The notes: generated by a model from the letters alone, not told the origin. Counted from the stretch's first letter, positions 1-7,265 are shown. The stretch is DNA of 8,683 nt from Gammaproteobacteria bacterium (GCA_003694425.1 RFJX01000125.1:1-8683), one strand, 5' to 3'. Numbers and translations are program-made.

Positions 1-64
1 CTCCACGTTGGTCGATCCGTTGCCTGTGGAAAGTATACCCCTCCACGCCCCGAGTTGGTGAATT

Positions 65-78
65 TTGATCTGTGTCAA
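65..78. promoter_or_regulatory. FNR/Anr/Dnr-like box 1 upstream of nap
   Basis: The sequence TTGAT-CTGT-GTCAA matches the FNR-family consensus TTGAT-N4-ATCAA at 9 of 10 fixed positions. The one difference (G for A in the second half-site) is tolerated in Anr/Dnr sites. The centre is at 71.5. If the -10-like TATGAC at 122-127 is used (start near 133), the box sits at about -62, the usual class I activator position. A role in oxygen- or NO-responsive activation of the nap operon is inferred from the match and from known FNR control of nap in E. coli. Confidence 0.6.
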
Positions 79-121
79 GAATCACGCCCATCCCGGCCGT
101 GTGGCGCATGAAATGGCAGCG

Positions 122-127
122 TATGAC
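122..127 (+). promoter_or_regulatory. candidate -10 element for the nap operon
   Basis: TATGAC matches TATAAT at 4 of 6 positions. No good -35 hexamer lies 16-18 bases upstream, as expected for an activator-dependent promoter. It was chosen because its predicted start (about 133) places FNR box 1 near -62. The match alone is weak, and an alternative start near 185, driven by box 2 at -41.5, is possible, although no convincing -10 is visible at 173-178. Confidence 0.3.
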
Positions 128-136
128 AGGTTTCGG

Positions 137-150
137 TTGATCGAGATCAT
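137..150. promoter_or_regulatory. FNR/Anr/Dnr-like box 2 at the napF 5' end
   Basis: TTGAT-CGAG-ATCAT matches the FNR consensus at 9 of 10 fixed positions, differing only at the last base. It lies 72 bases (centre to centre) downstream of box 1. Its centre at 143.5 would be at -41.5 for a transcript starting near 185 (class II activation). Alternatively it lies just downstream of a start near 133, where a bound regulator would repress. The box overlaps an ATG at 149-151, so its role depends on the true start of napF. Confidence 0.6.
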
Positions 151-179
151 GTTCAATTGACCGGAATATTCGGAAAGTT

Positions 180-695
180 TTGCTGCGAGGACAGTTGCCG
201 ATATTCGCATTGACAATGACCACCACGGTTCTCCCCTTGGGTCGAGTCCAGCTCCCGATGCGTCCCCCGTGGAGCCGTCCCGAACACGAGTTTCTCGCCC
301 GTTGCACGGGCTGTGGTGAATGTATCGAGGCTTGTGCCACGGGAGTGATCGTCCCCTGGCGTCGTACCCCTGTCATCGATTTCCATCGAGGGGAATGTAC
401 CTTTTGCGGTGACTGCGCCCGTGCCTGCCCGGAAGGGCTTTTCCTGGATCCCGACGGAACGCCGCCCTGGAAGGTCCAGATCCGATTGGCATCCCACTGT
501 CTCTCACTCGTCGGCGTGGAATGTCGCATTTGCGGTGATCATTGCGAGACACGTGCCATCGGATTTCGGCTGGCACCGGGAGGCGTGGCGAGGATACGCA
601 TCGACGACGCCCTGTGCACTGGTTGTGGAGCCTGTGTGGCTCCCTGCCCGGAGGATGCAATCCGGATCGTCGTGAATCCTGGAGGTGGAGCATGA
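180..695 (+). CDS. napF: NapF, ferredoxin-type accessory protein of periplasmic nitrate reductase
   Basis: This is a cytoplasmic iron-sulfur protein of the nap system, thought to act in maturation or electron supply to NapA before Tat export. Counted from a TTG at 180 (171 aa), ferredoxin Cys motifs lie at C42/45/48/52, C73/76/79/83 and C146/149/152/156. A shorter C115-x2-C118-x3-C122 group matches the atypical motif of E. coli NapF. The segment RPPWSRPEHEFLARCTGC also matches that family. The start is uncertain: TTG 180 has only a weak GGAAA upstream, ATG 216 and ATG 258 have no clear ribosome site, and family-like residues (RKVLLRGQL) extend in frame upstream of 180 with no usable start codon. 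The gene overlaps napD by 4 bases. Identity is firm; the N-terminus is not. Confidence 0.88.
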   Translation: MLRGQLPIFALTMTTTVLPLGRVQLPMRPPWSRPEHEFLARCTGCGECIEACATGVIVPWRRTPVIDFHRGECTFCGDCARACPEGLFLDPDGTPPWKVQIRLASHCLSLVGVECRICGDHCETRAIGFRLAPGGVARIRIDDALCTGCGACVAPCPEDAIRIVVNPGGGA

Positions 696-964
696 ACATA
701 TCCGGCATCGTGGTTCGTGCCAGGCCGGAAAGGCGTGAGCAGGTCTGCAGTCGACTCGAGCGCCTGGATGGTGTGGAAGTGCATGCGTCCAGCGAGGAAG
801 GCAAGCTGGTCGTGACCGTGGAAGCCACTGGAGAGCGGCAATTGACCGAAAGGGTCATGAACATCGAATCGGTACCGGGTGTGCTGGCTGTTTCCCTCGT
901 GTATCACCAGTACGAGGAAGACGAGCGGCTCGATGAGATCGTGGAACAGGAGGCAGAACGATGA
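692..964 (+). CDS. napD: NapD, chaperone for the NapA Tat signal peptide
   Basis: NapD is a small cytoplasmic chaperone that binds the twin-arginine signal of NapA and holds back export until the molybdenum cofactor and iron-sulfur cluster are inserted. The 90-aa product starts [14 protein letters not shown] and has the ferredoxin-like alternation of the family: a first strand (residues 2-8), a helix, a central strand (KLVVTVEA, residues 38-45), and the closing [15 protein letters not shown] (residues 61-75), which is the most typical stretch. The tail is acidic. The ATG at 692 overlaps the napF stop and follows GGAGG at 681-685. The stop overlaps the napA start (ATGA), so translation is probably coupled with napA. 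Length is typical of the family. Confidence 0.93.
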   Translation: MNISGIVVRARPERREQVCSRLERLDGVEVHASSEEGKLVVTVEATGERQLTERVMNIESVPGVLAVSLVYHQYEEDERLDEIVEQEAER

Positions 965-3504
965 AGTTGACGCGGCGAGAATTCGTCAAGGCCAATGCGG
1001 CGGCAGCGGCAGCGGCAGCTGCTGGAATCACGCTCCCGGCGGGCAAGGCGTTGGCGGCGAAAGACGCCAGCATTCGGTGGGACAAGGCGCCCTGCCGTTT
1101 CTGCGGCACGGGATGCAGCGTGCTGGTGGGCACGCGTGACGGCCGTGTCGTGGCGACACAGGGTGATCCGGATGCACCGGTGAACAAGGGCCTCAATTGC
1201 ATCAAGGGCTATTTCCTGTCCAAGATCATGTACGGCAAGGACCGCCTGACTACGCCCCTGCTGCGCAAGCGCAACGGCAAGTTCGACAAGGAAGGCGAGT
1301 TCGAACCCGTGTCCTGGGACGAGGCCTTCGACATCATGGCGGAGAAATGGAAGGCCGCAATCCGCAGGAGCATGGAAGAGAACAAGGGCAAGCCGGTCGA
1401 TCAGCTCACCTCGCGCGTCGGCATGTTCGGTTCCGGTCAGTGGACGATCTGGGAAGGGTACGCTGCATCCAAGCTCTACAAGGCAGGGTTCCGTTCCAAC
1501 AACATCGATCCCAACGCGCGCCACTGCATGGCTTCCGCCGTGGGGGCGTTCATCCGGGGCTTCGGCTCCGACGAGCCCATGGGCTGTTACGACGACCTCG
1601 AGAATGCCGATGTGTTCGTGCTCTGGGGGTCGAACATGGCCGAGATGCACCCCATCCTCTGGTCGCGCCTCACGGACACGCGGCTCACCAAGCCGGGATG
1701 CGAGGTGCACGTGCTCTCCACCTACGAGAACCGCTGCTTCGAACTGGCCGACAATCCCATCGTCTTCGTGCCCCAGACGGACTTGGCGATCCTGAACTAC
1801 ATCGCCAACTACATCATCCAGAACAAGGCCTACAACGAGGACTTCATCAAGAAGCACGTCAACTTCAACCAGGCCACCACCGACATCGGCTATGGCCTGC
1901 GCCCGGACCATCCGCTGGAGAAGAAGGCGAAGAACCCGGGCGTGGGCAAGTTCCACAAGATCAGCTTCGAGGAATATGCCAAGTCCGTGGAGCCTTACAC
2001 GTTGGAATACGTGTCCGAGCTTTCGGGCGTACCCAAGGAAAAGCTGGAACGCCTCGCCAAGGTCTATGCCGACCCGAACAAGAAAGTCATGTCGCTTTGG
2101 ACCATGGGGTGCAATCAGCACACCCGGGGCGTGTGGGTCAATGGCTTGATCTACAACGTGCACCTGCTGATGGGCAAGATCTCCGAGCCCGGGAACAGCC
2201 CCTTCTCCTTGACCGGGCAGCCCTCGGCGTGTGGCACGGCCCGCGAGGTGGGTACCTTTGCACACCGGCTTCCGGCGGACTACGTGGTCAAGAAGAAATC
2301 CCACCGCGACCTGGCGGAGAAGATCTGGAAGTTGCCGGAGGGCACCATCCCGGGGAAGGTGGGCTACCATGCCGTGCTCCAGAACCGCATGCTCAAGGAC
2401 GGCAAGCTCAACGCCTACTGGGTCATGTGCAACAACAACATGCAGGCCGCAGCCAACCTCAACGAGGAGACCTGGCCTGGATACCGGAATCCCGAGAATT
2501 TCATCGTTGTGTCCGATCCCTACCCGACCGTGACCGCCATGGCCGCCGACCTCATCTTGCCGACGGCGATGTGGACGGAGAAGGAAGGTGCCTACGGTAA
2601 CGCCGAGCGGCGCACCCAGTTCTGGCGTCAGCAGGTGAAGCCGCCCGGAGAGGCCAAGTCCGATCTGTGGCAGATCCTGGAATTCTCGAAGCGATTCAAG
2701 GTCGAGGAAGTCTGGCCGGAGGAACTCATCGCCAAGAAGCCGGAATACCGCGGCAAGACGTTGTTCGAGATCCTCTTCCGCAACGGCCAGGTGGACAAGT
2801 TCCCGTACGAGCACGGAACCGTCAGGGACGAGGACGGGAACGTCTACGACAACGACGAGTCCGAGCACTTCGGGTTCTATGTACAGAAGGGGTTGTTCGA
2901 GGAATACCGGCGCTTCCAGCACGAGGGACCGAAGAAGGGCCACGAGCAGGCTCCCTTCGACGTCTACCATCGTGTTCGTGGCTTGCGCTGGCCGGTCATC
3001 GACGGCAAGGAAACGCTGTGGCGGTACCGTGAAGGATACGATCCCTACGTCCCCAAGGGGGCGGGTGTCTACTTCTACGGGCGCAAGGATGGTAGGGCCA
3101 ACATCATATCCGCACCCTACGAGCCGCCGGCGGAGAGCCCGGACGACGAGTACGATCTCTGGCTTTGCACGGGACGGATCCTCGAGCACTGGCACTCGGG
3201 CTCCATGACGCGGCGCGTGCCGGAGCTGTACCGGGCCTTCCCGGACGCGGTCATCTTCATGAACCCGGACGATGCCAGGGAGCGCGGCCTACGCCGTGGG
3301 ATGGCGGCGAAAGTGATCAGTCGGCGGGGCGAGATCACGGCGCGTGTCGAAACCCGTGGCCGGAACCGGCCACCCCGGGGGTTGATCTTCGTCCCCTGGT
3401 TCGATGCCGGGCGCCTGATCAACAAGTGCACCCTGGACGCCACGGATCCGCTCTCCAAGGAGACGGACTACAAGAAGTGTGCCGTGAAGGTGGTGCGTGC
3501 CTGA
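961..3504 (+). CDS. napA: NapA, catalytic subunit of periplasmic nitrate reductase
   Basis: NapA reduces nitrate to nitrite in the periplasm using bis-MGD molybdenum and one [4Fe-4S] cluster. The 847-aa precursor starts with a Tat signal (TRREFVKA, residues 4-11), then a nine-alanine run (13-21) and a likely cleavage after ALA at residue 32. The cluster ligands are C45, C48, C52 and C80, followed by the conserved K82 that links cluster and molybdopterin. C189 in [10 protein letters not shown] is the molybdenum ligand typical of Nap enzymes. The C-terminal molybdopterin-binding domain contains [23 protein letters not shown] in two short blocks near residue 730-755. Length is close to E. coli NapA (828 aa). 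GGAGG at 949-953 precedes the ATG by 7 bases. It receives electrons from NapB and needs NapD. Nothing looks broken. Confidence 0.98.
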   Translation: MKLTRREFVKANAAAAAAAAAGITLPAGKALAAKDASIRWDKAPCRFCGTGCSVLVGTRDGRVVATQGDPDAPVNKGLNCIKGYFLSKIMYGKDRLTTPLLRKRNGKFDKEGEFEPVSWDEAFDIMAEKWKAAIRRSMEENKGKPVDQLTSRVGMFGSGQWTIWEGYAASKLYKAGFRSNNIDPNARHCMASAVGAFIRGFGSDEPMGCYDDLENADVFVLWGSNMAEMHPILWSRLTDTRLTKPGCEVHVLSTYENRCFELADNPIVFVPQTDLAILNYIANYIIQNKAYNEDFIKKHVNFNQATTDIGYGLRPDHPLEKKAKNPGVGKFHKISFEEYAKSVEPYTLEYVSELSGVPKEKLERLAKVYADPNKKVMSLWTMGCNQHTRGVWVNGLIYNVHLLMGKISEPGNSPFSLTGQPSACGTAREVGTFAHRLPADYVVKKKSHRDLAEKIWKLPEGTIPGKVGYHAVLQNRMLKDGKLNAYWVMCNNNMQAAANLNEETWPGYRNPENFIVVSDPYPTVTAMAADLILPTAMWTEKEGAYGNAERRTQFWRQQVKPPGEAKSDLWQILEFSKRFKVEEVWPEELIAKKPEYRGKTLFEILFRNGQVDKFPYEHGTVRDEDGNVYDNDESEHFGFYVQKGLFEEYRRFQHEGPKKGHEQAPFDVYHRVRGLRWPVIDGKETLWRYREGYDPYVPKGAGVYFYGRKDGRANIISAPYEPPAESPDDEYDLWLCTGRILEHWHSGSMTRRVPELYRAFPDAVIFMNPDDARERGLRRGMAAKVISRRGEITARVETRGRNRPPRGLIFVPWFDAGRLINKCTLDATDPLSKETDYKKCAVKVVRA

Positions 3505-3519
3505 GAAACGAGCAGGTGT

Positions 3520-4416
3520 GTGGGCGTGAGCAAGGCCGAGGAAAAACCGAAGAGCTCTGAGCGAAGGCGGTTCCTGGTGGATACCATGCGAACCGTCGGC
3601 GCCGTGACGGTAGCCGGCCTGGGGCTCGGTATCTACGATCGGCAAGTGGCCTCGGCCTTGCCCGCCCAGGCGATACGTCCCCCGGGGGCGTTGCCGGAAC
3701 GTGAATTTCTTGGTGCCTGCATCCGCTGCGGCCTCTGTGTCCGGGATTGTCCCTACGGGACCTTGCGACTGGCGAGGCCAGGTGAGCCGGTGGCCACGGG
3801 TACACCCTGGTTTCGCGCCCGCGAGGTGCCGTGCGAGATGTGCGAGGACATCCCCTGCGTCAAGGCCTGTCCGACCGGGGCGCTCGATCATGGGCTCACC
3901 GACATCGACCAGGCGCGCATGGGGTTGGCGGTGATCGTGGACCAGGAATCGTGTATCGCATTCCAGGGGCTCCGGTGCGAGGTGTGTTTCAACATCTGCC
4001 CCTTGCGCGGCAAGGCGATCACCATCGAGATGCAGCACAACCGGCGTTCCGGCACCCACGCACGCTTCATCCCCGTGGTCCACTCGGAAGCCTGCACCGG
4101 CTGCGGAAAGTGCGAGCATGCCTGCATCCTCGATGAAGCGGCCATCAAGGTCATTCCTCTCGACCTCGCCCGTGGCATGCTCGGGCGTCATTACCGGCTG
4201 GGATGGAAGCACCGGGTCAAGGGCCTCACCGAGGAAGAGAAGTCGCGCAGGTTCAACCTTCCGGAGGGTGTCGAGTACGACTATCGCACCGGCATCGTGC
4301 GTCGGAAGGCCAACCCTGCACCGGACCGGAAAGAAGGCGGCGTCCCGCCGGACGATTCGCCTTTCGGGGACGATCCGTTGGAAAGCCTGCGTCGCAGGAG
4401 GAGGGCATTGCCATGA
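3520..4416 (+). CDS. napG: NapG, ferredoxin-type quinol dehydrogenase subunit
   Basis: NapG is a periplasm-facing iron-sulfur protein that works with NapH to pass electrons from quinol towards NapB/NapA. Counted from GTG 3520 (298 aa), it has a Tat-type RRRFLVD (residues 15-21) with a hydrophobic stretch at 25-38. Four [4Fe-4S] motifs follow: C67/70/73/77, C105/108/113/117, C145/153/156/160 and C192/195/198/202. CEMCEDIPC, ARMGLAVIVDQE and CTGCGKCEHAC are near-identical to E. coli NapG. A GTG at 3526 has better spacing (9 bases) from AGG at 3514-3516 and gives a family-like MSK start, so it may be the real one. After HYRLGW, where E. coli NapG nearly ends, this protein continues for about 70 charged, proline-rich residues ending RRRRRALP. 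The stop overlaps the napH start. Confidence 0.95.
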   Translation: MGVSKAEEKPKSSERRRFLVDTMRTVGAVTVAGLGLGIYDRQVASALPAQAIRPPGALPEREFLGACIRCGLCVRDCPYGTLRLARPGEPVATGTPWFRAREVPCEMCEDIPCVKACPTGALDHGLTDIDQARMGLAVIVDQESCIAFQGLRCEVCFNICPLRGKAITIEMQHNRRSGTHARFIPVVHSEACTGCGKCEHACILDEAAIKVIPLDLARGMLGRHYRLGWKHRVKGLTEEEKSRRFNLPEGVEYDYRTGIVRRKANPAPDRKEGGVPPDDSPFGDDPLESLRRRRRALP

Positions 4417-5366
4417 AGGCACGCAGCATGCCCGGTAGCGAGGCGGTACGGGAGCTGGGATGGTTTCGTGCCCACAAGTGGCTTCTCCTGCGACGTATCA
4501 GTCAATTCGGCATTCTCGGGCTCTTTCTTCTCGGTCCCTGGGCCGGCGTTTGGGTGATCAAGGGAAACCTTTCCAGCAGCAGGATCCTGGATACCGTGCC
4601 CTTGACGGACCCGTTCGTGTTGTTGCAGGCGCTCTTCGCCAGGCACGTTCCAGAGACGACCGCCCTGGTGGGTGCGCTGATCGTGGTGGTGTTCTACGGT
4701 CTGGTCGGGGGGCGTGCCTATTGTTCCTGGGTCTGTCCCATCAACCCGGTCACGGATCTGGCGCATTGGTTGCGCATGAAGCTCGGGTTGCGATCGAACG
4801 CGCGCATCTCCCGCCGGACGAGGTACTGGCTGCTGGTCGTGGTCCTGCTGCTCGCAGCCGTCACGGGATCCCTCGTCTGGGAACTGGTCAATCCCGTCTC
4901 CATGACGCACCGCGCGATTCTGTTCGGCATGGGCATGGCCTGGGCCGTGATACTCATGGTTTTCCTCCTGGATCTTTTCGTCGGACGCCATCTCTGGTGC
5001 GGCCATCTCTGCCCCATGGGCGCCTTCTATTCGCTCCTGGGTACATGGAGTCTCGTCCGCATTTCCGCCTATGCACGATCCCGGTGCGATGACTGCATGG
5101 ACTGTTTCGCCGTCTGCCCCGAACCCCAGGTCATCCGTCCAGCCCTCAAGGGAGCCGAAAAAGGCAAGGGACCGGTCATCCTGGATTCGAATTGTACCAA
5201 TTGCGGTCGATGCATCGACGTGTGCGCGCGACGCGTGTTCGGGTTTCGAAGCCGCTTCAACCAGCGGGAAGAGGTTCTTGGGAACGTCGAGCGGCCTGTC
5301 GCTCCGGCAGGTGTGTCATCCACTGCCGCCCAACGACGGCAAGCCAACATGGAGGCAGGAACATGA
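4413..5366 (+). CDS. napH: NapH, membrane quinol dehydrogenase subunit
   Basis: NapH is a polytopic inner-membrane protein that oxidises quinol and passes electrons to NapG. The 317-aa product has about four membrane segments (near residues 31-48, 85-100, 138-157 and 169-190). Two Cys-x3-Cys-Pro motifs follow the second and fourth segments (C104-C108 and C196-C200), as known for NapH. Two C-terminal, cytoplasmic [4Fe-4S] motifs lie at C225/228/231/235 and C261/264/267/271. WVCPINPVTDLAHWLR and DTVPLTDP are highly typical. The start has a strong GGAGGAGGG at 4397-4405, and the ATG overlaps the napG stop, so the pair is coupled. The tail (about residues 281-317) is longer than in E. coli NapH (287 aa total) and of low complexity. 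Confidence 0.96.
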   Translation: MKARSMPGSEAVRELGWFRAHKWLLLRRISQFGILGLFLLGPWAGVWVIKGNLSSSRILDTVPLTDPFVLLQALFARHVPETTALVGALIVVVFYGLVGGRAYCSWVCPINPVTDLAHWLRMKLGLRSNARISRRTRYWLLVVVLLLAAVTGSLVWELVNPVSMTHRAILFGMGMAWAVILMVFLLDLFVGRHLWCGHLCPMGAFYSLLGTWSLVRISAYARSRCDDCMDCFAVCPEPQVIRPALKGAEKGKGPVILDSNCTNCGRCIDVCARRVFGFRSRFNQREEVLGNVERPVAPAGVSSTAAQRRQANMEAGT

Positions 5367-5812
5367 GAGTGAAGATGCTGGTTACGAGTCTCGCACTGCT
5401 TGCGGCGGGCGTGGCCGAGCCCGTGATGAGTGCTCCGCCCGTGACCTCGCTGCGGGGGATGCTCGATATCGACGCACCGGCCAAGGTACCTGAACTCAAG
5501 CGATACCAGAAGGACGGGGAGCCGATCGAGCGGAACTACGTGGATCAACCCCCGCTCATTCCTCACCGTATCGACGGTTATCAGATCGATCTCAAGTTCA
5601 ACAAGTGCATGAGTTGCCACAGCTGGAAGCATTACAAGCAGTATGGTGCGACCAAGATCAGCCGTACCCATTTCATCGACCGTAACGGCAAGGAACTGGC
5701 CAACGTCGCGCCGAGGCGATACTTCTGCACACAGTGCCATGTACCGCAGGCGGATGCCAAGCCTCTGGTGGAGAACACGTTCAAACCGGTCGAGGCCCTG
5801 GGTGGCGAATGA
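5363..5812 (+). CDS. napB: NapB, dihaem cytochrome c subunit of nitrate reductase
   Basis: NapB is the periplasmic electron donor to NapA, carrying two c-type haems. The 149-aa product has a Sec signal peptide (about residues 1-24: MRVK, then a hydrophobic core, ending VMSA). Haem-binding CxxCH motifs lie at residues 82-86 (CMSCH) and 122-126 (CTQCH). The NapB signature PPLIPHRIDGYQI is at 63-75. H68 and H103 (SRTHF) are the likely distal haem ligands by comparison with the family. GGAGG at 5351-5355 sits 7 bases before the ATG, which overlaps the napH stop. Length matches E. coli NapB. Haem attachment needs a cytochrome c maturation system, which is not in this window. Confidence 0.97.
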   Translation: MRVKMLVTSLALLAAGVAEPVMSAPPVTSLRGMLDIDAPAKVPELKRYQKDGEPIERNYVDQPPLIPHRIDGYQIDLKFNKCMSCHSWKHYKQYGATKISRTHFIDRNGKELANVAPRRYFCTQCHVPQADAKPLVENTFKPVEALGGE

Positions 5813-5826
5813 GTGTCCTGGGATTT

Positions 5827-5840
5827 CCCGCCTGAGCGGG
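5827..5840 (+). other. small hairpin in the napB-napC gap
   Basis: CCCGC-CTGA-GCGGG forms a 5-bp GC-only stem with a four-base loop, about 16 bases before the napC start. It lies in the only gap within the operon longer than 20 bases. There is no T tract, so termination is unlikely. A role in mRNA processing or in tuning napC translation is only a suggestion. The right arm resembles the larger hairpin after napC (CGCCTGAGCGGG against CGCCTCAGCGGG). Confidence 0.35.
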
Positions 5841-5855
5841 TAAAGGGGTAGGGAA

Positions 5856-6515
5856 ATGAACGAACGAAAAGGTTGCGAGTCGGGAGGGGTGCTGTGCCGC
5901 CTGTGGCATGCGCTGAGAAGCCCGGACCCGAGGCACACGCTGGGCGGCATCCTTGGCGTCGGTTTCATCGCCGGGATCATCTTTTGGGGCGGCTTCAATA
6001 CCGCGATGGAAGCCACCAACACGGAAGTGTTCTGCATTTCGTGCCACGAAATGCGGGACAACGTCTACCAGGAATACCGCAACACGATTCATTACGCGAA
6101 CCGAACCGGCGTTCGTGCAACCTGCCCGGACTGCCACGTTCCCAAGGACTGGGTGCACAAGGTGGTGAGAAAGATCAAGGCTTCCAACGAGCTGCTGCAC
6201 AAGATCATGGGCAGTATCGACACCCGCGAGAAGTTCGAGGCGAAGCGCCTGGAGCTGGCACGGCACGTCTGGAAGACCATGAAGGAGACGGACTCGCGCG
6301 AATGCCGCAACTGCCACAACTACGACTACATGGACTTCACCTACCAGGGGCGGCGTGCGGTCAAGCAGCACTCAGAGGGTCTGACACAGGGCAAGACCTG
6401 CATCGACTGCCACAAGGGCATCGCGCATGAACTGCCGGCCATGGCGGACGTGGATCCGGCGGCCGTGACCGGATTGGCAGGCAAGGCGCCCAGGGTGGGA
6501 TCGAACGAGAAGTGA
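5856..6515 (+). CDS. napC: NapC, membrane-anchored tetrahaem quinol dehydrogenase
   Basis: NapC belongs to the NapC/NirT family. It oxidises quinol in the inner membrane and passes electrons to NapB. The 219-aa product has a single N-terminal membrane anchor (about residues 30-47, ending FWGGFNTAME). Four CxxCH haem motifs follow at 60-64, 90-94, 150-154 and 182-186. EVFCISCHEMRDNVYQEY and RATCPDCHVPKDW are typical of the family and close to E. coli NapC. AAGGGG at 5843-5848 precedes the ATG by 7 bases. Two extra cysteines (C7, C14) lie in the cytoplasmic N-terminus outside any haem motif. This is the last nap gene. No ccm genes follow, unlike in E. coli. Confidence 0.97.
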   Translation: MNERKGCESGGVLCRLWHALRSPDPRHTLGGILGVGFIAGIIFWGGFNTAMEATNTEVFCISCHEMRDNVYQEYRNTIHYANRTGVRATCPDCHVPKDWVHKVVRKIKASNELLHKIMGSIDTREKFEAKRLELARHVWKTMKETDSRECRNCHNYDYMDFTYQGRRAVKQHSEGLTQGKTCIDCHKGIAHELPAMADVDPAAVTGLAGKAPRVGSNEK

Positions 6516-6520
6516 ACCGC

Positions 6521-6554
6521 GACCCGCTGAGGCGATCAACCGCCTCAGCGGGTC
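6521..6554. terminator. perfect 14-bp hairpin between convergent napC and crp
   Basis: The arms GACCCGCTGAGGCG (6521-6534) and CGCCTCAGCGGGTC (6541-6554) are perfectly complementary around the loop ATCAAC. It begins 5 bases after the napC stop, and its right arm contains the crp stop codon (6545-6547). There is no T tract on either strand, so it is not a classic intrinsic terminator. It may serve as a two-way terminator or as a 3'-end stabiliser for both mRNAs. Confidence 0.6.
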
Positions 6555-7192
6555 CCGAAGACGACGATGGTCTTGCCCCGGGCGGTGATCAGGCCCTGTT
6601 CCTCGAGATTCTTCAGCACCCGGCCCACCATCTCCCGGGAGCAGCCGACGATGCGCCCGATCTCCTGCCGGGTGATGCGGATCTGCATGCCGTCGGGGTG
6701 CGTCATGGCATCGGGTTGTTTACAGAGATCAAGCAATGTTCGTGCCACCCTTCCCGTTACGTCGAGAAAGGCGAGGTCCGAGACCTTGCGGCTCGTGGTG
6801 CGCAGGCGGGCCGCCATCTGGGAGGCGAGCGCGAACAGGATCTCCGGGTCCTCCTTGGCGAGCTGGCGGAACTTGGCGTAGCTGATCTCGGCCAGTTCGC
6901 ACTCCGTGCGGGTGCGGACCCAGGCGCTGCGCGTGCTCTCTTCGCCGAACAGGCCCATCTCGCCGAAGAAATCGCCCTTGTTGAGGTAGGCGAGCACGAT
7001 TTCGTGCCCGTTCTCGTCCTCGATGAGCACGCTCACCGAGCCCGAGACGATGTAGTAGAGCGCATCCGGGGCGTCCCCGGCGTAGATGATGACGCTCTTG
7101 GCCGGGTAGCGACGCCGGTGGCAGTGTTCCAGGAACCGGTCGATCGAAGGGTTGCCGGTGGAACCGGGCGGTATGGGTCTCCTTTCCATCAT
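6545..7192 (-). CDS. crp: CRP/Vfr, cAMP-responsive global transcription regulator
   Basis: This is a cytoplasmic homodimeric activator/repressor that binds cAMP and then DNA at TGTGA-N6-TCACA sites. The 215-aa product has an N-terminal cyclic-nucleotide domain (about 20-130) with the phosphate-binding cassette [17 protein letters not shown] (G77, E78, R88, S89) and T133/S134 at the dimer/cAMP contact. A winged helix follows (about 145-215). The recognition-helix region [20 protein letters not shown] keeps the DNA-contacting R186, E187 and R191. HCHRRRY and [19 protein letters not shown] are nearly identical to Pseudomonas Vfr. ATG 7192 or ATG 7189 gives the usual length, but neither has a clear ribosome site. 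A TTG at 7213 does (AAGGA 6 bases upstream). The gene is divergent from yhfA, as in E. coli. Confidence 0.96.
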   Translation of the reverse strand: MMERRPIPPGSTGNPSIDRFLEHCHRRRYPAKSVIIYAGDAPDALYYIVSGSVSVLIEDENGHEIVLAYLNKGDFFGEMGLFGEESTRSAWVRTRTECELAEISYAKFRQLAKEDPEILFALASQMAARLRTTSRKVSDLAFLDVTGRVARTLLDLCKQPDAMTHPDGMQIRITRQEIGRIVGCSREMVGRVLKNLEEQGLITARGKTIVVFGTR

Positions 7193-7234
7193 GTGCAGTG
7201 CATCGGCACGCAACCGCGTTCCTTGACAGGAGAC

Positions 7235-7263
7235 AGTGTAGGCTACCTCCAGTTCACTGTCGA
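7235..7263 (-). promoter_or_regulatory. candidate crp promoter
   Basis: Read on the - strand, TCGACA (7263-7258, 5 of 6 against TTGACA) and TACACT (7240-7235, 4 of 6 against TATAAT) are separated by exactly 17 bases. The predicted start is near 7228-7229, about 36 bases before ATG 7192. The CRP-like operator lies just upstream, at about -45. Confidence 0.5.
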
Positions 7264-7265
7264 TC

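Noticed and set aside
32..37. A - strand TATACT that could be a -10 for a gene leaving the window to the left
   Set aside because: It has no -35, and FNR box 1 would be at about -46, which is not a standard position. No start codon or gene is visible on that side.
108..140. A 10-codon leader-peptide-like frame (ATG 108 to TGA 138-140)
   Set aside because: It has no ribosome site, and there is no attenuator-like stem or run of a regulatory amino acid.
904..3195. A 763-codon open frame on the - strand opposite napA
   Set aside because: It lies wholly against a clear napA gene, has a repetitive Val/Leu/Asp/His-rich composition and no recognisable domain. This is the normal shadow of codon bias in a GC-rich gene.
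3289..4422. A 377-codon - strand frame opposite napG
   Set aside because: It is a shadow of napG and the end of napA, with no family features and no ribosome site.
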